NCBI RefSeq assembly: GCF_024584705.1
Contig: NZ_CP097384.1
Span: forward strand, 2,480,001-2,544,000
Source: Blastopirellula sp. J2-11
GTDB taxonomy: Bacteria; Planctomycetota; Planctomycetia; Pirellulales; Pirellulaceae
Length of the DNA stretch: 64,000 nucleotides
Direction of reading: 5' to 3'
The notes below the pieces were generated by a model. It was not told where the DNA came from and did not search any database. It saw only the letters and a program-made list of their open reading frames with translations. The position numbers and the translations under genes are program-made. Below, piece by piece: positions 24,593 through 33,634 of this stretch. Every line of letters begins with the position of its first letter. Position 1 is the first letter of the stretch.

Positions 24593-25468
24593 ATGCGTTA
24601 CCAAAAAGGCTTTACGTTGGTAGAGCTTCTTGTTGTCATCGCCATTATCGGCGTGTTGATTGCTTTGCTATTGCCGGCTGTTCAACAAGCCCGAGAAGCG
24701 GCTCGTCGAATGCAGTGCGCGAATAATCTCAAACAAATGGGTCTGGCGCTGCACAATCATCACGATACTTTCGGCAGCTTTCCGCCCGGCATGGCCAAAA
24801 GTTTGAACTCGGATGGAACGGACGCCGATCTCTATCGCTCGTTCGGCTGGCAAACTTACATTCTCCCCTTCATCGAACAGGCGAACATCCATGCGGCCAT
24901 TCAAGAGGTCGCCGATTTCAAAGTGCGCACGGGTCTCTATACCAGTCTTGGTTGCGACTGCTCACTGCCGGAATTGAAGACGGTTATCGAAGGCTATCGC
25001 TGTCCTTCGGCGAATACGCCTGACTTGGCTACCGACGGCGACACCGAAACTTGCGCGATTAGCAATTACGCCGGGTGCTACGGCAACACTCCAGAAGCGG
25101 ACAATTGGAGTGGAAACGGCGCCATGCCGATTCGAAATGGTCGAGTCGTACGCATGCGTGATATTACCGATGGGCTCAGCGGAACATTTATGGTGGGAGA
25201 AGTCGCCACGCCGACAAACGCGGATGATGTCACCGCGCCAAAATGGGCCGGTGGAGAAGATAACGAGAAGTGGGAGGTCATTCGCCAAACGTCGACTGGT
25301 CATAATCCTAACGAGCACGAGAAAGAAGGCTTTACCAGCCAACACTCGGGCGGCGTTCAGGTGCTCGCCTGCGATGGATCGGCTCACTTCATCGCCGAAA
25401 CAATTGACAGCACCACCTATCAGCGACTTTCCAATATCAACTGGGGAACGCCAGCTGAATGGCCGTAA
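24593..25468 (+). CDS. DUF1559 pseudopilin-like exported protein
   Basis: 291 residues. The N-terminus MRYQKGFTLVELLVVIAII is a type IV pilin-like prepilin signal, and the DUF1559 signature continues with LLLPAVQQAREAARRMQC. The C-terminus has the family's H-x-GG then DGSAHFIAETID motif. These planctomycete-specific proteins are exported and probably assembled into cell-envelope or pilus-like structures. It is followed by a transthyretin-like lipoprotein gene, the usual partner here and in the 51.9 and 59.8 kb blocks. Confidence 0.95.
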   Translation: MRYQKGFTLVELLVVIAIIGVLIALLLPAVQQAREAARRMQCANNLKQMGLALHNHHDTFGSFPPGMAKSLNSDGTDADLYRSFGWQTYILPFIEQANIHAAIQEVADFKVRTGLYTSLGCDCSLPELKTVIEGYRCPSANTPDLATDGDTETCAISNYAGCYGNTPEADNWSGNGAMPIRNGRVVRMRDITDGLSGTFMVGEVATPTNADDVTAPKWAGGEDNEKWEVIRQTSTGHNPNEHEKEGFTSQHSGGVQVLACDGSAHFIAETIDSTTYQRLSNINWGTPAEWP

Positions 25469-25527
25469 GATGGCTCGTATGCCAGCGCGTTCCCAGATTT
25501 AAGCTCCCTTGATTTTGCGAAAACGTC

Positions 25528-25553
25528 ATCCCCGCGCACGCGGATTGTTTTTG
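25528..25553 (+). terminator. Possible terminator after the first DUF1559 gene
   Basis: ATCCCCGCG-CA-CGCGGAT forms a short stem followed by TGTTTTT. One bulged base. It lies between the DUF1559 gene and the lipoprotein gene and may only partly stop transcription. Confidence 0.45.
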
Positions 25554-25653
25554 GTTTGACCCCGCGTCCAACAACTATCCGCATAGCGCTTCGGCCGATA
25601 TCGCACGGCGATCACCCCCTTCCTGTGAAACTTCTTAACCAACTTGATAGCCC

Positions 25654-26067
25654 ATGCAACGACGATCATTCTCGATTCAAATCGCTCTCCTCCTTGGGTC
25701 GATTGTCGGCTGCAATGGGGGGAATAATTTAGCGTCTGTTGAGGGGATTGTCACCTTGGATGGTCAGCCTTTACCCAATGCGAATGTCATTTTCGAAGGG
25801 CAAGGTCCACAAGGCGATTCCGCGTCGGCGTATACGGACGCCAACGGCCATTTCCAGCTAAAAGACACCATTCAGACCGTGGGGGCGAAGCCGGGCCAAT
25901 ATCTTGTTCGCATCACCGCTCAAGCGGTGGACGAATACTCGAAACCGCCTGCAATTCCCCCCAAGTACAACCGCAATTCTCAAATCCTCGTCACCGTGAC
26001 CAATGGCTCCAATACATTTAATTATGAGCTTAAGTCGGATCCTCGCTACAAATCTGTCGAACAGTAA
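25654..26067 (+). CDS. Transthyretin-like (carboxypeptidase regulatory-like) lipoprotein
   Basis: 137 residues. The signal peptide ends with a lipobox (GSIVGC), so Cys20 is probably lipidated. The mature part starts with VEGIVTLDGQPLPNANVIFEG, the beta-sandwich start of the CarboxypepD_reg/transthyretin-like family, followed by the DANGHFQL turn and TVGAKPGQYLVRI. A small surface lipoprotein, probably structural or binding. Similar genes follow the other DUF1559 genes at 52960 and 60911. Confidence 0.88.
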   Translation: MQRRSFSIQIALLLGSIVGCNGGNNLASVEGIVTLDGQPLPNANVIFEGQGPQGDSASAYTDANGHFQLKDTIQTVGAKPGQYLVRITAQAVDEYSKPPAIPPKYNRNSQILVTVTNGSNTFNYELKSDPRYKSVEQ

Positions 26068-26111
26068 TCCCTCCCTCGATTTGCTCGCCTTTCTCACCCG
26101 TGGTGGCTGCT

Positions 26112-29045
26112 ATGAATTTCACGCATCGTCGTCTGCGAAACGTTCTCTTGTTGCTCTTGTTTCTCCAAGCAGTTGGTAACGCCGCCGCTCAAAGCCAAAG
26201 TGTTGCGCCAACCGTTTCGACCGGCGATCCGTCTTCCGCCGAGACGAACGGCGCCGCAACGGAGTTGCAGATTAGCGGCGTTTATCCTCATCTCACCACC
26301 TATGGCGTCTACAGTCAGGATGGAGCTCATCGCAAAGGGGGTCATGACGAATGCGGCATTGGAGCGGTTGTTCCGTGGGCCGATAAGTTATGGATGGTGA
26401 ACTACGCGCCTCACATGCCGCGCGGCAGCGAGCATAAGCTTTTCTCGGTAGATAAAGATTTGAAGATGATCATTCATCCGGAAAGCGTCGGCGGGACGCC
26501 GGCGGGGCGAATGATTCATCAAGAATCGAATCAATTGCTCATCGCTCACTACTTGATTGATCACGAAGGCGGAGTCCGGACGATTTCTCCGCAAGAGATG
26601 CCGATTCGAGTTACGGCCATCGCGCGACATCTGGAAGATCCCGTCAACCTGGTCTATTACATCGATATGGAAGGGAGCATCTGGGAAGCCAACGTTCATA
26701 CGCTCGCGGTCAAGCAGCTTTTTAAGAAGCCTGTCCCCGGTTGGCACGGCAAAGGGGGATATACCGGCCAAGGGCGGCTAGTCGTTTCGAACAACGGCGA
26801 GCACCCGGCAGGCACGTACGATGATTTGCTTGTCGGCGGAGCTGCAGTGGGAGAAGAAGAACGCGGCGTGCTCGCCCAATGGGACGGCAAGACGTGGGAA
26901 ATTATCGAGCGTCGACAATACACGGACGTGACCGGCCCGAAAGGGATTGCCGGCGGCGGCGACCAGGACGACCCGATCTGGGCGATTGGATGGGATCGCC
27001 GCAGTTTGCGTCTCAAACTTTTGGATGCAGGAACTTGGCGCACCTACCTGCTTCCCAAAGCTTCCCTCTGCAATGATGCTCGGCATGGGTGGTACACCGA
27101 ATGGCCTCGAATTCGCGAGTTAGCGGCTGGTCGCGGCATGCTGGACATGCATGGAATGTTCTTCGATTTCCCGATGAGCTTTTCCGTGCAAAACGCCAGC
27201 GGCATTCAGCCGATCGGTAGTCATCTGCGTTACGTTCCCGACTTTTGTCAATGGAACGATCAACTAGTCTTGGCGACGGATGAAACCAGTATTCAAGGCA
27301 ACCATCTCGCCGGACAACCGCAATCGAATCTTTGGTTCGGCAAGTACGAAGACCTGAAGTCATGGGGGCCGGCGAACGGATATGGAGGCCCCTGGATTGA
27401 AGATGCAGTAAAAGCCAATCAGCCGTCGGATCCCTTTCTTGTCGCCGGATTTGATCAACGTATTCTTCATTTGGCCCTGGGGCGCAATAGTCAGCATTCG
27501 TCAGAACTAGGGAATCGAACCACCGGAAAAATAAAGATCACCGAGATGCCGCCGCAACTAGCGCGGTTGCCGCGCGTCACCACGCAACGAGGCGATTATC
27601 ATCAGCCGGCGCCCGGTTTTTCGTTCCGAGTCAATCAGCCGGTCACGGTTTATCTGGTCGTCGATCGACGCGGTAATCCGCGTTTGGACGAAACCTGGAA
27701 GAGGACCGACTTGTCGTTGACCTGGAATCATCACAATCAAGATGTGATCTACACCAAAGCCTTCGCCAGCGGCGAGATCACCATTCCTGGTAATGATGCG
27801 GAGCATATCGCCGGCGATTATGGAATGCCTCACATGGCCTGCGTCGCCGGACAAGATGAAAGCTTGAAGATTGAAGCGAATGAAAATGCGACCGTCACGC
27901 AGCTTCTTCCAACCAAGTCGTCCCCTGCTTCCAGCACGTTGCCGGTTCGGTTTACGCTCGAAGTCGATCGCCAGGGGAATGGAGTCTGGGAAGAGTATTC
28001 GACAGTCGATGTCGAACCGAGCGGCGCCGTCGTTCACCATTTTCCGAACGATCTTGACGCGGTATGGTTACGATTGAAAACCGATCGTGACTGCGTAGCC
28101 ACCGCCGTCTTGCACCAGACGTCAGCGCAGTATCCTGCCGAGCGCAGCGCACAGGGAGATTCGCTATTCGTCGGCTTGGCGTCGGCTAGCAGTCCCGCCA
28201 AGTCGGTCCACGCGGGGCTCTTATACGCCGCCAAACGGAGCCGAGATTTACGCGTCGTCGGCTCTTCAGGCCAGTTTTTCGAGTTCACCAAAGACCGTTT
28301 TGAATTTCGACCCGATAAAGCGGATCCCCAATTGGCGAAGCGTTTGGAAGTCGCGGCGGAGTTCGCCGTGGACGATGCGTCCGTTATCGTGAAATACCAG
28401 GGAAAGCGATTCCGTTTACCGAAAGGCTCCAGCGCGTTTGATCGGCCGTTCGCTTCCGGTTGGCCTCGTGCGACTCGCGAAGTGGAGTCAGAACGATCTC
28501 TGGCGAACATCCATGGAACCTTTTACGAAGTTCCCCTGATCAACAACGGTCTGCCTCCGGCCTTTGAATTGATGCGGCCGATTAGCAGCCACGATAAGCA
28601 GATTACCGATTTCGCCTCGTGGAACGGTTTGCTGGTATTGGCCGGCGTGCGTGCTGACGCGGCCGAAGATGGACATGTGATCGCCAGCAGTGACGGTCAA
28701 ATGGCCTTATGGTTTGGCGCCATTGATGACCTTTGGCAACTGGGAAAACCTGTCGGCGTGGGGGGCCCGTGGAAAGAGACGAAAGTGTCCGCAGGTCAAC
28801 CGTCCGATCCGTATCTAATAACCGGTTATGACGAAAAGCGTTTGTCCTTGTCGGCCGATCAAGATACGGAGGTGACGTTGGAAATTGATTTCGACCACCT
28901 TAGCGGCTTTCATCCCTATCGCACGATTACGGTTCCCGCCGGTGAAGAGGTGACGCTCGATTTTCCCCAGGGATTCAGCGCCCATTGGATTCGCTGCGTT
29001 TCGAGCCAAGCTTGTACGGTTACGGCGCAATTAGAATATCGATAG
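26112..29045 (+). CDS. Large secreted protein with internal duplication (about 977 aa)
   Basis: GTG 26100 and ATG 26112 are both possible; 26112 gives a clean signal peptide (NVLLLLLFLQAVGNAAAQ). The first 480 residues look propeller-like (GIGAVVPWADKLWMVNYAP, LISHYLID-type strands). A block near residues 355-470 and one near 795-905 share the pattern HG-F...P...DF..WN..LVLA, LWFG..DDL, GGPW, then QPSDP..L.G.D, so the protein contains a duplicated unit. No cofactor or catalytic motif is seen. It lies in a block with an ECF sigma/FecR pair, which suggests regulated secretion. Function unknown. Confidence 0.8.
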   Translation: MNFTHRRLRNVLLLLLFLQAVGNAAAQSQSVAPTVSTGDPSSAETNGAATELQISGVYPHLTTYGVYSQDGAHRKGGHDECGIGAVVPWADKLWMVNYAPHMPRGSEHKLFSVDKDLKMIIHPESVGGTPAGRMIHQESNQLLIAHYLIDHEGGVRTISPQEMPIRVTAIARHLEDPVNLVYYIDMEGSIWEANVHTLAVKQLFKKPVPGWHGKGGYTGQGRLVVSNNGEHPAGTYDDLLVGGAAVGEEERGVLAQWDGKTWEIIERRQYTDVTGPKGIAGGGDQDDPIWAIGWDRRSLRLKLLDAGTWRTYLLPKASLCNDARHGWYTEWPRIRELAAGRGMLDMHGMFFDFPMSFSVQNASGIQPIGSHLRYVPDFCQWNDQLVLATDETSIQGNHLAGQPQSNLWFGKYEDLKSWGPANGYGGPWIEDAVKANQPSDPFLVAGFDQRILHLALGRNSQHSSELGNRTTGKIKITEMPPQLARLPRVTTQRGDYHQPAPGFSFRVNQPVTVYLVVDRRGNPRLDETWKRTDLSLTWNHHNQDVIYTKAFASGEITIPGNDAEHIAGDYGMPHMACVAGQDESLKIEANENATVTQLLPTKSSPASSTLPVRFTLEVDRQGNGVWEEYSTVDVEPSGAVVHHFPNDLDAVWLRLKTDRDCVATAVLHQTSAQYPAERSAQGDSLFVGLASASSPAKSVHAGLLYAAKRSRDLRVVGSSGQFFEFTKDRFEFRPDKADPQLAKRLEVAAEFAVDDASVIVKYQGKRFRLPKGSSAFDRPFASGWPRATREVESERSLANIHGTFYEVPLINNGLPPAFELMRPISSHDKQITDFASWNGLLVLAGVRADAAEDGHVIASSDGQMALWFGAIDDLWQLGKPVGVGGPWKETKVSAGQPSDPYLITGYDEKRLSLSADQDTEVTLEIDFDHLSGFHPYRTITVPAGEEVTLDFPQGFSAHWIRCVSSQACTVTAQLEYR

Positions 29046-29074
29046 TTAACGACGTGAAAACAGAGGGGCGCCCT

Positions 29075-29659
29075 GTGACGCATTCCCTTGAACCCACCCC
29101 GGGAAATACTCCTCCCTTGCAAGACTCTGAACGCAACGAAGATAGTCGAGCGAGCGAGTTCGTGCAGTTGTTGGGCAGCCATCAACGCCAATTGGTTTTG
29201 TATTTGACGAGCCTGCTTCATGACCGCGATGCCGTAGACGACGTATTTCAAGAGACCATGTTAGTGTTGTGGCGCGAGTTCCACAGTTATGAAGCAGGTA
29301 CTAATTTTACCGCTTGGTCATGTCGAGTCGCGTACAATCAAGTCAGGGCTTGGCGAAAAAAACAGCAACGAGATCGTTTGCAATTTTCCGACGAATTTTT
29401 GGACGCGGTTAATCGCGAGCTAGAGATGAACGCAGATCACTTGCGCCGTCGTGACGAACTGCTGGCGCATTGTTTAGCCAAGTTGCCTGTCCATCATCGT
29501 CAGCTAATTCAATATCGATATTCGGCAGGCGAAGCGGTGACTCAAATTGCGGAACAAACGGATCGCAGTATCGAAGCGGTTTATCGTCTGTTAAGTCGAA
29601 TTCGCCGTACGCTTCACGAATGCGTAAATCGGCAAATGGCGAAAGAGGATAACCAATGA
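29075..29659 (+). CDS. ECF sigma factor, planctomycete type
   Basis: About 194 residues from GTG 29075 (GTG 29054 is possible; the frame is open to 28985). GAGGGG lies upstream. Region 2 is typical (QRQLVLYLTSLLHDRDAVDDVFQETMLVLW, TNFTAWSCRVAYNQVRAWRK), and region 4 is present (LAKLPVHHRQLIQYRYSAGEAVTQIAEQTDRSIEAVYRLLSRIRRTL). Its last codons overlap the FecR-domain gene by 4 bp, so the pair is co-translated and forms a sigma/anti-sigma unit. Confidence 0.92.
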   Translation: MTHSLEPTPGNTPPLQDSERNEDSRASEFVQLLGSHQRQLVLYLTSLLHDRDAVDDVFQETMLVLWREFHSYEAGTNFTAWSCRVAYNQVRAWRKKQQRDRLQFSDEFLDAVNRELEMNADHLRRRDELLAHCLAKLPVHHRQLIQYRYSAGEAVTQIAEQTDRSIEAVYRLLSRIRRTLHECVNRQMAKEDNQ

Positions 29660-31104
29660 GCCAAACTGATGAACGAGACGCCTTTTATCGTCTGTGCGAC
29701 GCCGTTTTAGACGGGCGCTCAACGCCAGACGAGTTGGCGCAGCTAGAGTCGTTGATTCTTGGATTACCAGAATTGCGCCGCGAGTATGTGGAAATTTCGC
29801 ACTTGCACGCCTCGCTTCGTTTAGCGGGAGAAGGTTCGCCCGGCGCTGGCGAGCCCGCAGTTCCCTCATCTCCGACCAGTCGCCGTAAGATCACCACGTC
29901 ATTGCAGACATTTTTGTGGTCAGCGACGGCGGCGGCGTTGGCCTTGGCGGCTTCCGTCTTTGGGATCCTGTTCGCGATCTCTTCTCAAGATCGCGCGCCT
30001 CAGCCTTTCGTGAGCATTTCATCGACCGCCGGCAGTCAGTTCGCTTCGGCGACGTTTTCGACGACCAACGATTCTCGGATTGGCGCGGGACGAGTAAAGT
30101 TGAAAGAGGGAATCGTCACGCTGCGATTTGATGTTGGTGCGCTGGTTGAACTTGAGGGACCAGCCGACTTCGAGATTCTGAACCCGATGAAAGGACGTTT
30201 GCATGACGGCAAGTTGGTCGCGACCGTTGGGGCCGCCGCCAAGGGGTTTTCGATTGAGACGCCGGATGCGAACCTGATCGATCAAGGCACTTGCTTTGGC
30301 GTGGTCGTGACCGATCAAGGAAGCGGCTGTCTGCAGGTCTTTGAGGGACTGGTGGATGTCGAACATCGACAAAGCGGCAAGCAGATTTCTGTTCGAGAAA
30401 GCCAATCGCTGAAGATCACCTCGGAACGCGTTGACTGGCTAGAAGAGACGCAGAAATATGGGAAAGAGCAATATCGCGGCTCGTCCTCCGAGACGCCGCG
30501 GCAAACGCAGATCACCACCGCCACCGGCGCCGGCTCTGATCATTGGCTCATTCGCGACGAGGCGGAACGCTACGGGCCGCAGGATCTGTTGATGATCAAA
30601 TGGGCGGAAGACGATTGGAGTAATTTCGATCGAAAAATCTATTTAAAATTCGATTTGTCAGGCGTCGACGTCAAGCAGGTTTCTGAGGCTGTACTTAGCG
30701 TCACCGCCTCGGATACGCAATTGGGATTTGCATCGCGGATGCCGGATGCGACTTATGCGGTTTACGCCGTCACCAATGATCAGCTCGATTACTGGGAGCC
30801 CGACACGCTGACCTGGAAAAACGCCCCGGCCAATGTCGATGCGGCCGATCGGCTCGATATTACCCAAACGCAAATGGTAGGTCGGTTCCAGATTCCTCAC
30901 GGTCAGAAACATGGCTTGTTTTCGATCGACTCGCCGGCGTTGTTGGATATTGTCCGACATGATGCGAATCGGCTCGTCACCTTGGTGATCGTTCCTGAAA
31001 CGCAGGAGGCGAAAGGAGACGCGTTGGTGCATGGTTTCGCGAGTGGAAACCATGCAACTTTGCCTCCCCCGACCCTCCGCTTAACAATGGCGGATGCGCC
31101 CTGA
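29656..31104 (+). CDS. FecR-domain anti-sigma protein with C-terminal DNRLRE-like domain
   Basis: 482 residues. Residues 1-55 are a cytoplasmic anti-sigma-type segment (DAVLDGRSTPDELAQLESLI). One membrane helix lies near 95-115 (WSATAAALALAASVFGILF). The periplasmic part has a FecR region (LKEGIVTLRFDVGALVELEGPADFEI, FSIETPDANLIDQGTCFGV, LQVFEGLVDV). Residues from about 300 (IYLKFDLSGV, WKNAPANVD, LVTLVIVP) match a DNRLRE/CBM96-like sandwich, which in planctomycete proteins binds carbohydrate. It may therefore sense a polysaccharide and control the ECF factor encoded just before it. Confidence 0.88.
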   Translation: MSQTDERDAFYRLCDAVLDGRSTPDELAQLESLILGLPELRREYVEISHLHASLRLAGEGSPGAGEPAVPSSPTSRRKITTSLQTFLWSATAAALALAASVFGILFAISSQDRAPQPFVSISSTAGSQFASATFSTTNDSRIGAGRVKLKEGIVTLRFDVGALVELEGPADFEILNPMKGRLHDGKLVATVGAAAKGFSIETPDANLIDQGTCFGVVVTDQGSGCLQVFEGLVDVEHRQSGKQISVRESQSLKITSERVDWLEETQKYGKEQYRGSSSETPRQTQITTATGAGSDHWLIRDEAERYGPQDLLMIKWAEDDWSNFDRKIYLKFDLSGVDVKQVSEAVLSVTASDTQLGFASRMPDATYAVYAVTNDQLDYWEPDTLTWKNAPANVDAADRLDITQTQMVGRFQIPHGQKHGLFSIDSPALLDIVRHDANRLVTLVIVPETQEAKGDALVHGFASGNHATLPPPTLRLTMADAP

Positions 31105-31153
31105 CCGTGGTGAAGTAACGACTCAATAATTCCACTCAATCGTGTCGTTGGCG

Positions 31154-32374
31154 TTACATCTCTTGCTTGGCCATCCAGGGAATCATTCGCTGGAACGCTT
31201 CTTCGATCTTCTCCATTGAGGTCGAATAGCTGATTCGGAGCGAATTGATGCAGCTTTCTCCGAACGCTTCGCCGGGGACGACGCAAACGCCGATCTCTTC
31301 CAGCATCCGTAAGGCCAGAGTGCTGCCGTTGCAGGTCCGCGGCAACGACGGAAAGATGTAGAATCCTCCCTGCGGCCAATAGCCGGTCAGGTTGGGCGTT
31401 TCGCTGACCAATTTCACCACGCGATCTCTGCGGCGGCGATATTCTTGGACCATCTCGTCAACGCAAGCGGTTGGCCCTTGCAGCGCCGCGATGCCTGCCC
31501 ACTGGGCCGGCGTGTTCGCTACGGTGGTGGTGAACATGTGGTAGCGGCGCAACATTTTGATCGCTCCTTGACTGGAAACGATCCAGCCGATGCGGAGTCC
31601 CGGCATCGCATAGGTTTTCGAGAAACTGCTCGCGATCATCACATGATCCAAGTCGGACGTATGCCGCAGCACGCTCGCATATTCCAGGTCGTCAAGAATC
31701 AGATGGTCGTACACTTCGTCGCTGATCACCCGAATCCCTTGATAAGCGGCTTCTTGCACGATGGCCTCGATCGTCTCCGGCGGATAGACCGTCCCGGTCG
31801 GATTGCTGGGCGAATTCAAGATGATCGCAAACGTGCGGGGGCCGATCGCGTCAATCACTTCCTGCGGGTCAAGCTGGTGCCCGTTTTCCGCCCGGGTGGG
31901 GATCGCTTTGACTTCGCCGCCATGCATTCGAACCAAGGGAGCGTAGAGCGGGAAGGTCGGATCCGGAATCAAAAATTGCCGACCCGGCGCCGAGGTCACG
32001 CTGATCGCCAGGTACATCGCTTCGGTCGCGCCGGTCGTGATCAGGATGTTATCCTCGGTGATCTCCCGCTCTGTACGCGCCGAGTAGTACTTGGCGAGCT
32101 CCGTCAGTAGTTCGGGGAGCCCGGCGTCCATGGTGTAGCCGAGATGGCCCGCTCGCAGCGCGTCGATATGCGCTTCGACAATATGTTGCGGACATTGAAA
32201 GTCCGGCTGGCCGATCGAAAGATGGATGACGTCCTTCATCGTCGCCGCCAGGTTGACCATACGCCGAATCCCAGGGACCGGCAACGCGCGCAACGCTGGG
32301 CTCCATTCCATCGCCTCATCGTTAGAGGGGATCTTCAGTCCGTCCTGCAGTTTCTCGCTCCTGGGATTAGTCAT
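31154..32374 (-). CDS. PLP-dependent aminotransferase, class I/II
   Basis: 406 residues, cytoplasmic. Motifs of fold-type I aminotransferases are present: HLSIGQPDFQCP near the start, YTMDAGLPELLTELAKYY, ITTGATEAMYLA, NSPSNPTGTVYP, VISDEVYDHL with the PLP-phenol aspartate, and SSFSKTYAMPGLRIGW with the PLP lysine. Likely an aspartate or branched-chain/aromatic amino acid aminotransferase; the donor cannot be fixed. It is a single-gene unit on the minus strand, convergent with the FecR gene. Confidence 0.93.
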   Translation of the reverse strand: MTNPRSEKLQDGLKIPSNDEAMEWSPALRALPVPGIRRMVNLAATMKDVIHLSIGQPDFQCPQHIVEAHIDALRAGHLGYTMDAGLPELLTELAKYYSARTEREITEDNILITTGATEAMYLAISVTSAPGRQFLIPDPTFPLYAPLVRMHGGEVKAIPTRAENGHQLDPQEVIDAIGPRTFAIILNSPSNPTGTVYPPETIEAIVQEAAYQGIRVISDEVYDHLILDDLEYASVLRHTSDLDHVMIASSFSKTYAMPGLRIGWIVSSQGAIKMLRRYHMFTTTVANTPAQWAGIAALQGPTACVDEMVQEYRRRRDRVVKLVSETPNLTGYWPQGGFYIFPSLPRTCNGSTLALRMLEEIGVCVVPGEAFGESCINSLRISYSTSMEKIEEAFQRMIPWMAKQEM

Positions 32375-32649
32375 GGCGCATTACTCCTCGTGATTGGGCG
32401 GATAGATGATTTCGATAAGCGGGATGCGAGAGTAAGACTCAATCGCATCTTGAGCTCGTTGCCGTTTTTCCTTCGCAGAACAGATTGCGCACTTTTCGTT
32501 TCACGCTTAATGCAACCTTAGCCGCATTTGCACGGTTTCGTCGATAGTGCAAGTGGGGTAACCTGAAGAAAAGTTTCCCCGACGTCGGCGGCGACGTGAC
32601 AGCATGCGCCGCCTGATCGATCTTTTCGCATTCCACAGGAGCAAGCCCC

Positions 32650-33594
32650 TTGTCCGTCATTGATAACGCTCGACTTGAGCAAGCGCTTGAGGAATTAGGC
32701 ATAACGACGCGAGACAATTACGCTCTCCCCTCTTCAAATGGTTCCTTTGTTGATGGCGGTCACTTTCGGATCGAAATCGCTGGGGTCGAACGACTCTCTG
32801 CGTTAGAAACGATGCTCGAAGAAGCGGAAAAGCTGAACGTTCCCATTCATCGCATCATCGCGACCGTCGGCGGCGCGACGTTTCTCACGCAGGGAGAACT
32901 GAACCAGTTTGCGGCTCTTGCGCGGGAAAAGAAGATCGAAGTCATCATGACGTTGGGACCGCGCCGCGGTTGGGATACCGGGCGACAAATCGCAACCAGC
33001 GAGGGGATCGTTTCCGGCATGCGGCTGCGCGGCGTCGATAGCATTCGGCATTGGTTGAAAGATTGCGATCGCTGTTTGGAAGCCGGTTTTCGCGGGTTTC
33101 TCGTTCCTGACGAAGGGTTGCTATCGTTGGTGAGTGAGCTGCGCGAGAAGGCGGTGATTCCTGCAGAAACCATTTTCAAGCTATCGGTGTTCGCCGGGCA
33201 CGCAAATCCGGCCGGAGCGAAACTCGCCCAAAAACTGGGCGCCAACAGCTTCAATCCGTTGGCCGATTTGACTCTGCCGATGCTCTCTAGCATTCGCAGC
33301 GCGATCGACATTCCGATGGATATCTATTTGTGCCTGGTCAACGCGATGGGCGGCTTCGTGCGGTTTTACGAAGCGGCCGAGATCGCGCGGTTGTGTGCGC
33401 CTTGCTATTTCAAAATCGAACCAGGTCCGTCGGAAGAACTGATCTACGCTCCCTGGAACACGCGCGAGTATCACGACGCCCAGATTCGCGAACGCGTTCG
33501 CAACGCGGCGGTCGTGATGGAATTGATCGAGCGCGAAGGAGCGCCGGTGAAATGCTCTCCCGTCGGCGGCGGCGATTTGGTGATTCCTCGCTAG
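32650..33594 (+). CDS. TIM-barrel protein, U32-peptidase-like
   Basis: 314 residues from a TTG at 32650, which has AGGAG eight bases upstream. The sequence alternates strands and helices: HRIIATVGGATFLTQGEL, IEVIMTLGPRRGWDTG, GFRGFLVPDEGLLSLV, FKLSVFAGHANPAGAKLAQKLGANSFNPLADLTLPML, then CYFKIEPGPSEELIY. This resembles TIM-barrel proteins related to the U32 peptidase/aldolase group, but the U32 signature itself is not clear to me. Directly upstream of an amidase gene (40 bp), so perhaps one catabolic unit. Confidence 0.65.
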   Translation: MSVIDNARLEQALEELGITTRDNYALPSSNGSFVDGGHFRIEIAGVERLSALETMLEEAEKLNVPIHRIIATVGGATFLTQGELNQFAALAREKKIEVIMTLGPRRGWDTGRQIATSEGIVSGMRLRGVDSIRHWLKDCDRCLEAGFRGFLVPDEGLLSLVSELREKAVIPAETIFKLSVFAGHANPAGAKLAQKLGANSFNPLADLTLPMLSSIRSAIDIPMDIYLCLVNAMGGFVRFYEAAEIARLCAPCYFKIEPGPSEELIYAPWNTREYHDAQIRERVRNAAVVMELIEREGAPVKCSPVGGGDLVIPR

Positions 33595-33634
33595 CGGAAC
33601 GGCGTCTGTTTCTCTCCTTTCACCAACGGAAGAC

